Positions 1-11,296 of a stretch of DNA of 64,000 bases are shown piece after piece. Under the pieces are notes generated by a model. That model was not told the origin of the DNA. It worked only from the letters and a program-made list of their open reading frames with translations, and searched no databases. The stretch's first letter is position 1; every line of letters begins with the position of its first letter. The position numbers and the translations under genes were made by a program. Origin of the DNA: Molanna angustata (lineage: Eukaryota; Arthropoda; Insecta; Trichoptera; Molannidae); NCBI GenBank assembly GCA_963576475.1, contig OY754978.1, forward strand, positions 7,266,629 to 7,330,628, given 5' to 3'.

Positions 1-820
1 CATTTTTTTCCATCTCTCCAATCTGTTTTCTTCTACCGTTATTGCACAAGATGTGTGAAACAATAGTTTTGTCGTCAGTGTCGTTTATTTGTTTAAAGTA
101 TCATTTAAATAATATATTCTGCCATCTAATGCGCTTGGTTTAATTAAAGCTACAATTTATATTATATAAAGTCTTGACACCAAAGCAATCAGAGTTCATA
201 ATTCCATAGATAATGACTTAAAATAGTATTATTTTCTATGTGGTTCCGTGCAATATTTCCCAAATATCCATACATTGCATTCTAGTAGTGTCTTTATTTA
301 CAACAATTGCCATTTTGGGCATAATGCGACTGCAATGCCGTGGCGTGCCGCAACAACTCTAGTGCACAAATCTAAAGTAATGCGAATTTTATGGTAATGT
401 CATAGTTGTTGTCGAGTTTCCTCCCTACCTACCATTTGTGGGGGGCTTCCAACCCCCGCTAACAATTCTTATACCACGCAGATTATAATGGAATTGCTAT
501 ACTGTTTATCCCTTGTGTACACGTACCTACGTATATGGATATACGAGGAATACAGCCATTTGCAAGGATAGTGTGATCCTGAAATATACCCAAGGATCTG
601 GATATAGACTCTATAAAGTACACTTAAAGATTGGATTGTAGATTCAGCTTGGTACAATGTAAATTATCAAATGTGGAGACTTCAACTTTGAGGAAATTCA
701 TATTTTTTTTTTGTATTAGGCAATTCACCCTGAAAAGAGTGCTTTGTGCCAATTTAATATTTACTGTTTATAAGGAAAGTTATTTTTGATCATATGTTTA
801 AATTAATCAATAATTAAATA
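1..820. other. AT-rich stretch, no gene seen
   Basis: No coding signature, RNA gene or clear repeat was recognised. A short self-complementary patch (GGGGG...CCCCC) lies near 440-457. The only long open frame here, on the minus strand at 469-657, encodes a low-complexity peptide with no recognisable family and is treated as chance. Confidence 0.5.
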
Positions 821-827
821 ATGAACA

Positions 828-945
828 CTTGGTTCGATCCTGGGTTCGATTCCCAGTAGAGGAGAAATTTATTTAAATTTATTTCTCACGCAAATATTGC
901 TTGCCACTTGCGCAGGGTGCAAGGAAGTGTTCATTATTTATTTAT
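828..945 (+). mobile_element. SINE fragment, family S3 (tRNA-derived)
   Basis: The segment contains a B-box-like GGGTTCGATTCCCAG followed by AGAGGAGAAATTTATT and then CACTTGCGCAGGGTG. The same order (GGGTTCAATCTC, GTAGAGGAGAA, then CACTTGCGCAGGGTG) is seen in a fuller copy at 60181-60460 and in a partial copy at 30925-31095. The tRNA-like head is truncated and the central GGTTAGTTGGAAGAAATTGCC block is missing. It is a decayed, non-coding retroposon. The family assignment rests on comparison within this window only. Confidence 0.6.
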
Positions 946-1535
946 TGTTTATGTTATCATTCTCGCGACGTACTTCGCACAAAATGACATCCCCCTGAAA
1001 AATTTCGCCTCCAATTAATTAAAATTGAATTGATCGGGTATTGAGTAATTTAAAGGATTGAGTGTGTTTTCCGGTAGCTGTATTTATATAAAAATGCGAT
1101 TCTCTCGAATCGAATTAATATTTATCAGTGGGAATCCATTAGTGTTGGGGTCTCATATAATATTCATTGGAATCTTACAAGATTGAACCTTTAAATATAC
1201 TAAATTTCCTTTTCTAACCAACCAACAACGTTTTCATATTAAATTACTTTTTTATATATCTATCTATTCATCCCCGCGATTGATTTTATTTTACTTTATT
1301 TAATGCTTACGATCATAACCTAATAATACTTCTAGAATTAATAAAATATAAAAAAAAATATTTTCCACACACGTAAAAAAACTGTTTTTTATATAAAGTA
1401 AAATCTTCGAAAAGTAACAAATTAAGTAAATAAATGCACTTTATTTTTTTATCATTAAAAATCAAAATAATTTTTCACAATATTAAAAATACTCGCCGGA
1501 CAAGACATACGTCACTTTTCTTCTCCAATATCTGC

Positions 1536-2050
1536 AAAGCAGCCCATTCACGATTGTGCCATTCGGCGTGGTTCCATATGGACCGGCTCCATTTGGACCA
1601 TTGTAAAATTTTCATCACACTCACGGGCGCGCCATCGAGCCATCAAAATTAGTATACACAAGCTGTCGACGCTTTCACATTAATAATTTCTATTTTTTGA
1701 AATTTTTAAGTAAAAATGAGTTATAATTCTGATGACGAGTTTTATACAACTGCTACAGCGGTTTGTTTATTATATAAAAAGAAAAAGAAAAACAAGAAAG
1801 TAAAAGCCGTATTTTCGCATTCACGAGAGTGTCAAACAGCTCGGCACAATGAGATGGCGCAATGTACCGATGGTTTTCACACTCACGAGCAGGCCGTACC
1901 GACAAGATGCGCCGCGCTGTTTGTCGCGGCACTATGGAGATTCGATCGTTTGGAATTCCATTTTGCTGCGCGGGTTTTGACATTCACGAGCGCATTTTGG
2001 AGTGATAGCAAGCCATTTGAAAGGATGGCACGATTGTGAATGGGGGCCTA
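1536..2050. mobile_element. Possible MITE with inverted ends
   Basis: The left end reads CCCATTCACGATTGTGCCAT and the right end, reverse-complemented, reads CCCATTCACAATCGTGCCAT, so about 18 of 20 bases agree. The roughly 500 bp between are less AT-rich than the flanks and contain several copies of a CATTCACGAG/CACTCACGAG motif. Opposing open frames (1716-2039 plus, 1753-1983 minus) overlap each other and show no family resemblance, so neither is called as a gene. No target-site duplication was identified, and the element class is unknown. Confidence 0.45.
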
Positions 2051-2439
2051 AAACAAATACTTCCAAAATCGCTGCGATTAACAGAATGATAAACTTATTC
2101 AAAAATGCCGATTTGACATATTTTTTGATTCACAACAAAAAAAAAAAAAAAACAAGCTTACATATATCTAACATCGTGACAATATAACAATAAACTACTA
2201 GGTACTGATTAATTTTATTTTTCCCAACCACCCTAACCAATATTCTTTTCTTCTCAACTTATGAATCTGTCCACACACACTTTCTAGATATCTCTTTCAC
2301 ACACACATACTTATTGTTACTCTTCTCTCATGCGCGCACTTTAATTTTTTTTATTGTCTTTTTTTGATATTTGGTATAGTACGTAAGAGGTACATGTTAT
2401 ATTTGTATTTTTATTTATTTACTTTTAATAATTTTTTGT

Positions 2440-2661
2440 GTTTTTTTTTATTATTTCTCGGGCAACTAACAGGTACTATGTCAAATATTTATTTAACATG
2501 CACCCAATAACAATTTGCCACATTCTGTAGACATACGATATTAATCGTCTCACAGATCCAGACTGAAAACATAATTAAAAACTGTGTCTCCACCGGGAAT
2601 CAAACCCGGGACCTTTGGATCAGCAGTCAGATACCCAACCAACTGAGCCACGAAGGCCGAC
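2440..2661 (-). mobile_element. SINE, family S2 (tRNA-derived)
   Basis: Read on the minus strand it begins GTCGGCCTTCGTGGCTCAGT (A-box region), continues to a B-box (CCCGGGTTTGATTCCCGG), then GGAGACACAG and the body CAGTCTGGATCTGTGAGACG, and ends with GTGCATGTTAAATAAATATT. The same order occurs at 51220-51440 and 61827-62060, with degraded copies at 14205 and 39660. Multiplicity and the long non-tRNA body mark it as a tRNA-derived SINE, not a functional tRNA gene. Confidence 0.85.
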
Positions 2662-2781
2662 AATAATTGTATGTAATTGTATGTGCAGTCCTTTGTAAAA
2701 ATAAAATAAAAAATAAATAAAAATAAAATTAATTTAATAGTAAAAAATGTTAATATTAACGTTTAGCATGAAATTGTCATT

Positions 2782-3169
2782 AAGGGTCGTATTACAAGAG
2801 TTATTTGAGAAAAATGTAAGAAAGAGGTAAGGTCACGTACTGCGAGAATACTGCTTACGGGACCTCAACTTTTTCTTACATTATTCTTAAAAAACACCCA
2901 TAATATAATAAGCCAATAGCAAGGCTTCATTATTTGGGTAATGCATACTCTAGTCTAGGCGATATTTATTACTTGTCATTGTCAAAATATAAAAACTTAT
3001 TGCATCAATATTTCTTGAAGCAAATTATATACATCTCTTTTTGTTTTCATTTTATAATATTATTGTATGTATTCAACGTCTTTGTACTATTTTATTTTGT
3101 ATGTAATTGTAAAAGGCTATTTAGCCGTTGATGGAAGTAATAAATAAATAAATAAATAATACGACCCTA
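2782..3169. mobile_element. Possible small DNA transposon (MITE)
   Basis: The outer ends are inverted copies of AGGGTCGTATTA (left from 2782, right ending 3169), with weaker inverted similarity extending outward. The right end is preceded by an (AATA)n tract. No transposase is present. It could be a MITE of unknown superfamily or a chance inverted pair in AT-rich DNA. Confidence 0.35.
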
Positions 3170-3280
3170 ATTGTTGTATACATTAACGTTATTTTTCAAT
3201 TAATTTAATCTCAATGATTGCTTATGTCTTAATATGATCTTAATCTTTATTTAATCAACTTCATGAGTAGCCCTGCATCC

Positions 3281-3322
3281 CACCTGAGGAAGGGAACGGA
3301 CGTTCCCGAAACATGTAGTGAA
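3281..3322 (+). other. Hairpin-GAAAC motif, hammerhead-like
   Basis: CCTGAGGA is followed by a perfect hairpin (GGGAAC, loop GGAC, GTTCCC, at 3292-3307) and directly by GAAAC and ATGTAG. The order CUGANGA, stem II, GAAA is the core layout of a hammerhead ribozyme. Here one extra A sits between CUGANGA and the stem. Such motifs are reported in Penelope-like and other retroelements. Activity is not claimed. Confidence 0.4.
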
Positions 3323-3759
3323 TAAGTTAAAAATAAACAAGTGGAAATATACAAAGTATAGTGTTTTGTGTTTAATATAAATAATTTATTAAATAACAAA
3401 TAAATATTTCCACAGTATATTATACGCTTGTTTTTAATCCATGGTTCTATGTGCAGTAATTTATTTTTTTATAGTTACTCCAATAATGGAAAATATTTTT
3501 AAATCTGTGAATTTGGATTTATTTATGGTAGCTGTGTCCATAAGTCTTTTTCATACAACTGTGTACTCGCTGTATAATATATGAAGGTAACTGTAGTTTT
3601 CATATGATTTTGTAAATAAATAATCTCAAAATTTGAGTTGGTAATTTATAAACCAAATATGTACAGTGTCCTTTAAATCCTCAACTTTCCCGCAACACAT
3701 TTAACTTTACGTAATGGATCTTTTGCGCTTTTTTTTTCAATTTTCTTTCTCTTTTGTCG

Positions 3760-4050
3760 AAACGCCATTAGCGTCAGGCCATTGAGCCTGTCCTGTTCAA
3801 GGGATACATTAATATCCCCATTTCGGTCCATTGGAAATGTTTTACATCCGCTGTTTCACTTCCTGCCTCCGATTTCCGGTGTTTGGCGGAACTTCCGTGC
3901 GCCGCGACGCCCGGGGGGGGGTGGTCGCTGTATGCAAACTGCTTCGGGTCCTTTAGGCGCGTGTGTGTGAGGGGTCCCGACACTTCCTCGGCTCTCCTGC
4001 TCGTTCGATCTGCAACATCAGCATACGACACGCGGGAGTCACACGTGTCG
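3760..4050. other. GC-rich island, unidentified
   Basis: About 290 bp of clearly GC-richer sequence with a run of nine G at about 3912-3920 stands out from the AT-rich flanks. Open frames run through it on both strands (3774-4031 minus, 3883-4140 plus), but they are shadows of one another and neither shows a domain I recognise. It may be the 5' region of an old retroelement; that is a guess. Confidence 0.35.
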
Positions 4051-4453
4051 TATTACCTACCCATAGGTCATTTTTCAATAAAGATTATTTATCGTCGAAA
4101 GTTATTGAGTTTTTCATTTCACGTGCATACGTATCAGTAAGGTATCAGTAACTGTTGTAACAATCTAGTTGTGCCGATTAATATTTTACATATTTTCTTT
4201 ACTAAATCAAGTTACTTTTTTGAGAATCTTAATACCGGTTTGGGATCTAACTGGTTCCTAATCAATTAAGTTGTAAATAAATTTGATAAGGAAACATTTA
4301 GCTAATACGACATTAAGTAGAATTATAATGAATGTACTGCAACGTTTATCCATATTTGATAATATCTATAATATAATATATTATGTTTTTTTTTGTTTTC
4401 TCACTGCTGGGGATCTATGCTCTCCATAGCTCGCACTGCTGAATAATGGTCAT

Positions 4454-4480
4454 CTTCCACTAAATATGATTTAGTGGAAG
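4454..4480. repeat. Perfect 12-bp hairpin
   Basis: CTTCCACTAAAT and ATTTAGTGGAAG flank the loop ATG, followed by TAAATAAAT. It may be a transposon end or a terminator-like structure. No neighbouring gene gives it a role. Confidence 0.5.
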
Positions 4481-4554
4481 TAAATAAATATAAGAAAAAA
4501 AATGTAATTAATTTTATCGATGTGGTTTTTGAAAGTTCTATAACAAGGCAAAAT

Positions 4555-4740
4555 TAAGGGAATTATTAAGGAAACTCAAGGCATTATTAAGGGAACTAAA
4601 TGAAAAGGCATAATTGGTGAACGTTGAGCAAGCGTATTAACTGATTACGTAAACCAGCCAATGACAGGTCGTAATCCCTGTAGGTGCCTTGAGTTCCCCT
4701 ATAATATCCCAACTTCGTCTCTATTGAGATATTAAAAAAT
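4555..4740 (-). mobile_element. Medium repeat family E4, partial copy
   Basis: Shared landmarks are GGTGAACGTTG, AAACCAGCCAATGAC, GGTCGTAATCCCTG, GGTGCCTTGAGTTC and the end block CTTCGTCTCTATTGAGAT. The same blocks recur at 35755-36150 (opposite orientation), 38085-38580, 43905-44370 and 49395-49680, with a scrap at 30865. The CTCAATAGAGACGAAG end can occur in inverted orientation at the far side of longer copies, which suggests a non-autonomous DNA transposon. No coding capacity is seen. Confidence 0.65.
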
Positions 4741-5139
4741 TTGTCAGTAAAATATAGTTTTTTTTATTTTTACAAATAGATTAGGTTATTTTTAATAATA
4801 AACAAGGAAAGTAATAACAGGTTTTCACATAAAAAGTAATACATTATAAGCATTTAAACACAAATTATTTAAAGGAAAAACAGAAAAAAAGCTTGATGGA
4901 AAGGTGGTGTGAGAGAGGTGGAAAGGATAAAATGTTTTTTTTCTTCACATCAAAAATGCTCACGTGAATAAATATAAATATCCTTACATTTATGATTGAT
5001 TAACTCAAATTTTAAATATAATATATTTATATGATTAAGAAATGTATAGTTTGAGCAAATTCTTCGCATCAATTCAATTGTGTATATTTTAAAGTTGTAA
5101 TACCATAATATTGTGTAGGTATGTATTATATCTTCTTCT

Positions 5140-5505
5140 TCTTCGATGCCGCTACAGCCCAAATTGAGCTTTGGCCTCCCTCAGTAAGCGCCTCCAACGT
5201 CCCCTGTCACCAGTTGCCGTCCTCCAGTTGGACACCTGGAGAAGCTGTTCTGCATCCCTCCTCGCACTATCCTCCCACCTCTGCCTTGGTCTTTCAACCC
5301 TCCCGGGGACCCGTCTTTCTGGCATTCATTGTACATGGCCCGCCCATCTCAGTCTAAGTAACCTTATATATGGGTTGAGATACACGGGGCCTGATAAATG
5401 GAGTACAATTCGTCATTACGTCGAATTCTCCATAATCCATCTTCAAAAACGGGTCCACAGATCCTCCGCAGGACTTTTCTCTCAAATGAGTCTTTGCCAA
5501 TGTAT
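5140..5505 (-). mobile_element. Non-LTR retrotransposon 3' end (decayed)
   Basis: Read on the minus strand the segment translates, with frame changes, to pieces typical of the region after the reverse transcriptase in insect LINEs. These are FERKVLRRICGPVFEDG then LWRIRRNDELYSIY, a stretch around LRWAGH (here RLD*DGRAM), then RWEDSARRDAEQLLQ and DRGRWRRLLREAKAQFGL followed by a stop. The stop is followed by GGCATCG and a (GAA)n tail near 5140, the usual 3' terminus. Only the last ~120 codons remain and they are interrupted, so it is a dead 5'-truncated copy. A further scrap of the same 3' end lies at 19296-19345. Confidence 0.85.
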
Positions 5506-6489
5506 TATTTAAATATTAAAAAAACAATTTTAGCATATTTAATTGTATATTTTTCTTTTGATATCTAAATGATTTCTAATGATTATGTAATGATCTCCTA
5601 TAATGTAGGTACATCCCCTCGAGGGGTCCATTTCCCATCACATTACAGAGAGTACCTACCTACCTACTTCTATCATCTGTTAAATAATGTAACATCTCTA
5701 TTGTTGCTTAAAATGATTGTGTATCTCAGACGTTTCACTCAATTTATTTATTCATTGAAAAGAGTGGCAATTCTCAAATGGTTTGTGAAAGGGATTTTAT
5801 TTACTCTGTAATTCAGCCCAAGGCGTATCCTCTCTCTCTCTTTCTTTCTCCATATCTCAGAAACTCTCCGTCTTCGGGCCAGCCAGGGTTGGAAATAAAT
5901 GCTACTTGGTTTGAATTGTGTGTCGTTTTCTGGGAAAGGCACAATTACTTCATACATATGCTAACAATCGAATTTATAGAAATCGAATCTACAATGTGTA
6001 CATATTATCAAAAACGAAAGTCAATTTTTGATACTGCAAATTTATAGCATGCCTATGAAAGAAATTAATACATTACTATTCCATGATAGCTACATTGAAA
6101 CAACTATTTGGTTTGAATCGAAATTGTAACAAAGCTATCATAGATCATGGTTGTTGTTTGTTTTTTTTTTAACCTTATCACTGTTTTTTTTTAATGGCGC
6201 TGGCCGATTTACTAATGATATTAATAACAATTAAGCACTACAAATAATAACACTCAATTATTATTATTACCATTATACACTTCCTCAAAAGAATTAGCAG
6301 ATCAATGCGTAAATTGTAAATTATTTAAAAGAGCAAAATAAAATGCAACAAACGCATCATCAAGCTTTCAATTAGGAATAGTTCACCCATCCAGATACTT
6401 AACATATCAAAGGATTAGGCTCTGAGGAGGTCTCTATACTACCTAACAACCCTACTGATTCCCGAATATTAACGTTTAAAAATTCTTTA

Positions 6490-7062
6490 ACGATTCTACA
6501 TGTATTCATTATTTACCGATTTTTGCATTTTTATTATTAAGTTTTTCGATAAATTTATAATTTCTAAATTACGGATTAACGATTTTGGAATAATGCCAGT
6601 GGCTGAAATAATGAACGGCAATAGTATTATTTTACGAGAATGCCAAAGTCTTTTAATCTCGTTACCTAAAGAGGTGTATTTTCTCATTTTTTCATCAAAA
6701 GTTTTTATAATATTACTAGAATTTGGAATAGCCACGTGTCGCAAATATACATATGTTATTTTTTTAATTTTATCATGTTATATCGGGTCTGTTATGTTGA
6801 ATTGACCGGTCAGTTAATATTGTTTTATCGTAATAAAGCGAAATATTATTATTTTCTAAAAATGAAATCGGATCATATTCATAATATGGTTTTATGTTTA
6901 TCGCGTCAATTAATTTATATTTAATATCTAAATTTTGATGTATTATTTTTGCTGTCTTAATGTATATTCTGATTGCGCGAGAAAAGAACAGCCCGATATT
7001 ATATGCTCGATTGTTTCCGGAAAAGCCAAACATTTCCTATAACTATCATCTACTACATTTAT
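6490..7062 (-). mobile_element. R2/Dong-like retrotransposon C-terminus (decayed)
   Basis: On the minus strand, three frames together give a recognisable order. First comes PETIEHIISGCSFLAQSEY (zinc-knuckle-like CX..H..C and spacer). Next are AKIIHQNLDIKYKLIDA, then PYYEYDPISFLEN, then LYYDKTILTDRSIQHNRPD. After a frameshift come HDKIKKITYVYLRHVAIPNS, IIKTFDEKMRKYTSL and PFIISATGIIPKSL. The order CCHC, RPD, then [L]xDVAIP matches the C-terminal restriction-like endonuclease region of R2/R4/Dong-type LINEs. Here the second acidic residue appears to be H (RHVAIP). Two frameshifts and this change make it non-functional. The reverse-transcriptase domain is absent upstream of 7062. Confidence 0.8.
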
Positions 7063-7327
7063 GACTTTCATTGTATATTTTTGATAATTTTTAGTTTTTA
7101 TTAGGTACTCTATCCTGAATCGCTATTATTAAACCTTCTAAATCCGCGTCCAAATCACCAATACTCAACCATTTATATATTATATAGAATGAATTATTAA
7201 TGAATTAAACATTGGATGTATAGAATGAATTATTTTATTTATTGAATTATTTTATTTGAATTATTTTATTTTATTTAATGAATTTTTTAATTATTTTAAT
7301 AAATCTTTATTATTATTATTATTATTA

Positions 7328-8329
7328 GGGGCTGTTTCACCAGGTCCCGAATATCTCTCGATTATGCCTATTCAGCGGTTATGTCTCAAGTAAGGTAAAA
7401 ATTATGTTTCACCACTCCCGAATAGCGCTACTCGTCAGATAAAGTGACAAGTAACTTATAGGGGACTTTATCTACCCAGTAAAGTTATTCGGAACTTTAT
7501 TTGTCACTTTGACAGTTGCATTTCATTGCCGGTATCACGTGTTTCATTGTTATTTTCTTTTAAATATGATTTTATTCGGGGCAATAGACGATGTTTTTGA
7601 TGCGGAAATGATTCCTACACAAATAGATAAAATATTAGGCCATGAAAAGACTACTTCGTCAAATTCGATTTTAAAAGAAAATTTCGCTTGTCAAAGCTTA
7701 CAGTATCAATGATATATGACTTGATGAAATATCGAATTACGACAAATACAATGAAGTAAATAGGTACATACTTTGATATATAAAACATTACTTTATTATA
7801 TGCATTTGTTATTTATATAATGCCCCCAAGTCAAATTGAAAACGCTGTTCGTTTTCGCCAAGCGCTAATTTTTTTTGTATGGGATTTGACGTTTGTTGTA
7901 GAAATTTTTTCTACAATAACAAACAACAAACGTCAAATCCCATACAAAAAAAAATAGCGCTTGGCGAAAACGAACAGCGTTTTCAATTTGACTTGGGGGC
8001 ATTGTCATTCAAACGTAAAATTAAGTATTAATTTATATACATAGAATATTGTTTATTTTTATTTAAATTCAAAAGATTCGATCCGTAAAACTTAAACGTC
8101 AAAATGTAACGCATTTGGCGGTTGTCCATAGAAGAATTTGCAAACTAATACATTTCTATGTATTTGTCTATGAAAATGCGACGTTGCCATCGTTATTCGT
8201 CAATTTACTATTCGGAACTTATCCAACGATGGTGAAACGCAAATTTTATTCAAAACATTTTAACCGGCGAATAAACCTACTTGCCGAATAGTTATTCGAG
8301 ACTTATTTGGAGTTTGGTGAAACAGCCCC
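7328..8329. mobile_element. PIF/Harbinger-type MITE with TTA duplication
   Basis: The element starts GGGGCTGTTTCACCA and ends with the inverted copy TGGTGAAACAGCCCC. It is flanked on both sides by TTA (7325-7327 and 8330-8332). A 3-bp TWA target duplication and such termini fit PIF/Harbinger. It sits in an (ATT)n tract. It is ~1,000 bp, of which ~184 bp is a second nested fold-back element (7820-8003). The open frame at 7509-7712 (67 codons) lies inside; no transposase motif was recognised in it, so the element is considered non-autonomous. Confidence 0.85.
7820..8003. mobile_element. Fold-back MITE nested inside the Harbinger MITE
   Basis: This is an almost perfect palindrome. It begins ATGCCCCCAAGTCAAATTG, runs through GCGCTAATTTTTTTTGTATG and GGATTTGACGTTTGTTG to a short centre, then the mirror image ends CAATTTGACTTGGGGGCAT. 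Arms are roughly 85 bp and near-identical. Transcription of either strand would give one long hairpin. There is no coding content and no certain target duplication. Confidence 0.85.
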
Positions 8330-8334
8330 TTAAT

Positions 8335-8600
8335 CTATTAATATTACTTATATCAAACGTAAATCAGTCAAAAATATTCATAGTAGACATTTATCATTGT
8401 CGATGTTACTCACTGTCTATGTTACTCACAGCAGACGAAAATTAGTGAAGGTTAGGTAATAGATACAAATCATTGTTAATGATGCTCATAGTAGACAAAT
8501 CACTCACTATGTTTCTCATAGTGGTCGAATATCGGTCAGTATTACTAATAGTAGAAATTAATCGCTGTATTTTTACTTACATAAGACATCATTGCCTGGG
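8335..8600. repeat. Degenerate short tandem repeat
   Basis: Loose repeats of a motif like ATGTTACTCATAGTAGAC recur every 35-45 bp (for example near 8401, 8418, 8478 and 8508). They are too diverged to define a unit. This is probably an old minisatellite. Confidence 0.4.
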
Positions 8601-9204
8601 CAACTCATCAGCAACTAACTAATATCATTTTTTTTTTTGAATATCCAACAGTACAGTAGAGCATAATGATATTAAAAACAATGAAAAAAAAAACAAGTAA
8701 ATGTAGACTACGGTACATAGTAATAGGACATCATATCAAGTAATTTTTAAAGCTTAACATACAATTTACGACAAATGAGAAAAAACAAAATTATAGGAAC
8801 ACACCTGAAACATATAAGGAATAGTACCAAGAGGATTATATTCTAGAAACGTAACATGGGATTCTAACGTACTTAAGGATCAACTAAGAGGGTGTTGCAA
8901 CCATTATGGTGACACATACATACATATATTCATGTATGTACTAGAGAGTGGAATTTTGAGTTATGTTATCAGTGCAAAGTTGGCGCTTTATCGCAATTTT
9001 GAACGAGTGTAGAGATTGAGTATGAAAAAAGTCAATGTTATTGAGCAGGTTGTTAAAATTGGAGGTGGCCCGGTTAGTAAAGAAATTTTTCCTAAGATTA
9101 GTTTTAGAGTGTGAAATAGAAAAAATAGGTTTTGATCTGACATTGCGGTTTGATTATCAATATTTGAGACTTTTTTGTCAGTGTAACAGATTCACAATTT
9201 TGTT

Positions 9205-9290
9205 TATTCAGCGCCCTTGGTATGATCTCGAATCATTTAACGGCGCTATACAAATAATTTATTATAATTATTATTATGACATACTGTAAG
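9205..9290 (+). mobile_element. CR1/L2-like LINE 3' tail
   Basis: CAGCGCCCTTGGTATGATCTC, ATTTAACGGCGCTATACAAA and an (ATT)n-like end match, in the opposite orientation, the tail of the element at 50200-50395 (AGCGCCCTTGGAGTGATCTT, CTAAACGGCGCTTTATAAA, (ATT)n). Upstream sequence to 9035 is open on the plus strand for 84 codons but shows no clear LINE motif. Confidence 0.5.
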
Positions 9291-9299
9291 ATATTGAAA

Positions 9300-11260
9300 T
9301 ACATCCGTAAAGCATATTATTTGATTGCTTTGTATGTAAATTCGTATGCTGTCAAACCAATTTTTTTTATCCAAATTCCTATATCACCCCATACAAAATA
9401 TGTTCAGTCTCCACAAAAATGTTACGATATGGAGAAAATTGGAGAAACTAGTGACCTTGCAAAACTCAAGTTCTCGAACCATGTCTTTCGTTGATTTATG
9501 TCGTAATGAATTTCCCAAAATGGTTTGTTATATATATTTTTTTTTTCATTTTAATTTTATATACCACTCTGAAAATTTTGGAAAATACATTAAAATAATT
9601 CAACCACCGATACGATACAGCATTATATAAACCAAACTTCATGAACTATTTAACAATATGTGAACGGTTCAAAAGATTTATTGTATCAGTCGATCCATCG
9701 AAATTACAAATGTGTTGAAATTAAAGGATTGATGTATTGAAATGTCCTTGTTGGAAAAATGGCTTTCGATAACGTTCAATAAATATCTAGAAACAAAACG
9801 AATTGTTTTATTTATTTTGGATTTTCCATTTATTAGATATGTTTTCTATAACTTTGAATATAAGAATAATAATATTAGAAATTGGTATCTTTTACATTTT
9901 GGGTTATAGTTTGTGTTTCCCTTGGCTTTGAAATTCTAGTTATCTATTCATTTTTTTCTGCAGGTATTTAAATAATTTGTTCTGAAGTATTTATTATACT
10001 TATTTACATTAATATAACTGAATAGCTAGTTTGTAGTGATCTCACTAATTCTGATTCACAGTATACATTGACTATTTTTTTGAAGTTAGGAGGAAATTAA
10101 GGTTTGTCAAGTTGAATAATATTATATGTGAGAATTAATGTTTTAGTAATCCTTAAAAACTTACAGCCAGTTTTAAATTCATTCTTAACCGAATTATGAA
10201 AGCATTATGAAAATAAATATGTTTCATAAAAAATGGGTAAAATATGTGATTATAAAGAGATTTTGATAATTTTAATATTTTTTTGGAAATTTTAACGATT
10301 CCAAATCATTGATATATAAAACTATATACTTTTCATAAAATAAAAAAATCTTTCATTTTTAATTATTATTAGAGATTGAATGAAATATAGTTACTTATTT
10401 AAAAAAATATAGCATGCTAGAAAACAAAAAAAACTCAGGTTTATTAAATTTTGAATAACGAGTTTTAAAGAGTTTTCAACTGTACAATAACCGAGTACAG
10501 AAGTTTCCGCCATTCTCAATATTGTAAGCGTTCAAAAATATTGTGATTAATAATTTAGAAGAGAAATAACACAACTGATAACAGTTTTCATTGAGATATA
10601 CGTAAAATACATGAATGATTCCAATTGGAATCATCGGTTATAAAGGGTTTAGAATGATAATTTGAGAAAAAACAATATTTTTTTCACTACAACTTACCTT
10701 ATAACACAAACTTTGAGATATCTTATTATTTTTTTAATCAAATCATTTTTGTACTTTTTAACATTTTAAATACGTTGGCCATCTTCGTAACGTCTGGTGG
10801 TTTTAATCCGTCTGATCTACCCGTCTTTTTTTTTGTTTTATCCTTTGAAAAATATAACTCTACCTACGATTTTTCACCTTTAAAATATTTGTGCATTTTA
10901 AACTCGAAGCTCTCTCGTGGTCGGAATATTAAATAATTTTCACTATCACCGTTAGACGTGTCTTTCATTATTTTAATGACCAAATATTAGACGAAATTGC
11001 CAGTTACCCAACTGGCATAAACGATTTTTATTAAATAGTACCAAGAGATATGAATAAATCCTGTAGAAATGAGATAAAAAGTACGCAACAAAACAATGTA
11101 TTGTAGAATGTAAAAAGAGTTCATACATAAAGAGAGATTGTAAGAAAATTTACGAATAACTAAACTCATTTTTAATATAAAACTTTACAAATAAATTTTG
11201 TATTAAACTATCTGATTACAATGAAACTTGGTGATTTGTTCAGCGCACACCAGAGAAAGT
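9300..11260. other. AT-rich stretch, nothing recognised
   Basis: Short open frames occur (9276-9494, 9346-9630, 10987-11169), all low-complexity and without family resemblance. No inverted-end element, SINE or clear tandem repeat was seen by eye. Confidence 0.5.
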
Positions 11261-11296
11261 AGATTTTGTTATTCTCGGAAACATGTTTTACATATT

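Noticed and set aside
3774..4031. 85-codon minus-strand frame in a GC-rich island
   Set aside because: No recognised family, overlapping frames on the other strand are equally open, and GC-rich DNA has few stops by chance.
7509..7712. Possible transposase remnant in the Harbinger MITE
   Set aside because: No helix-turn-helix or DDE-type motif could be recognised in the 67 codons.
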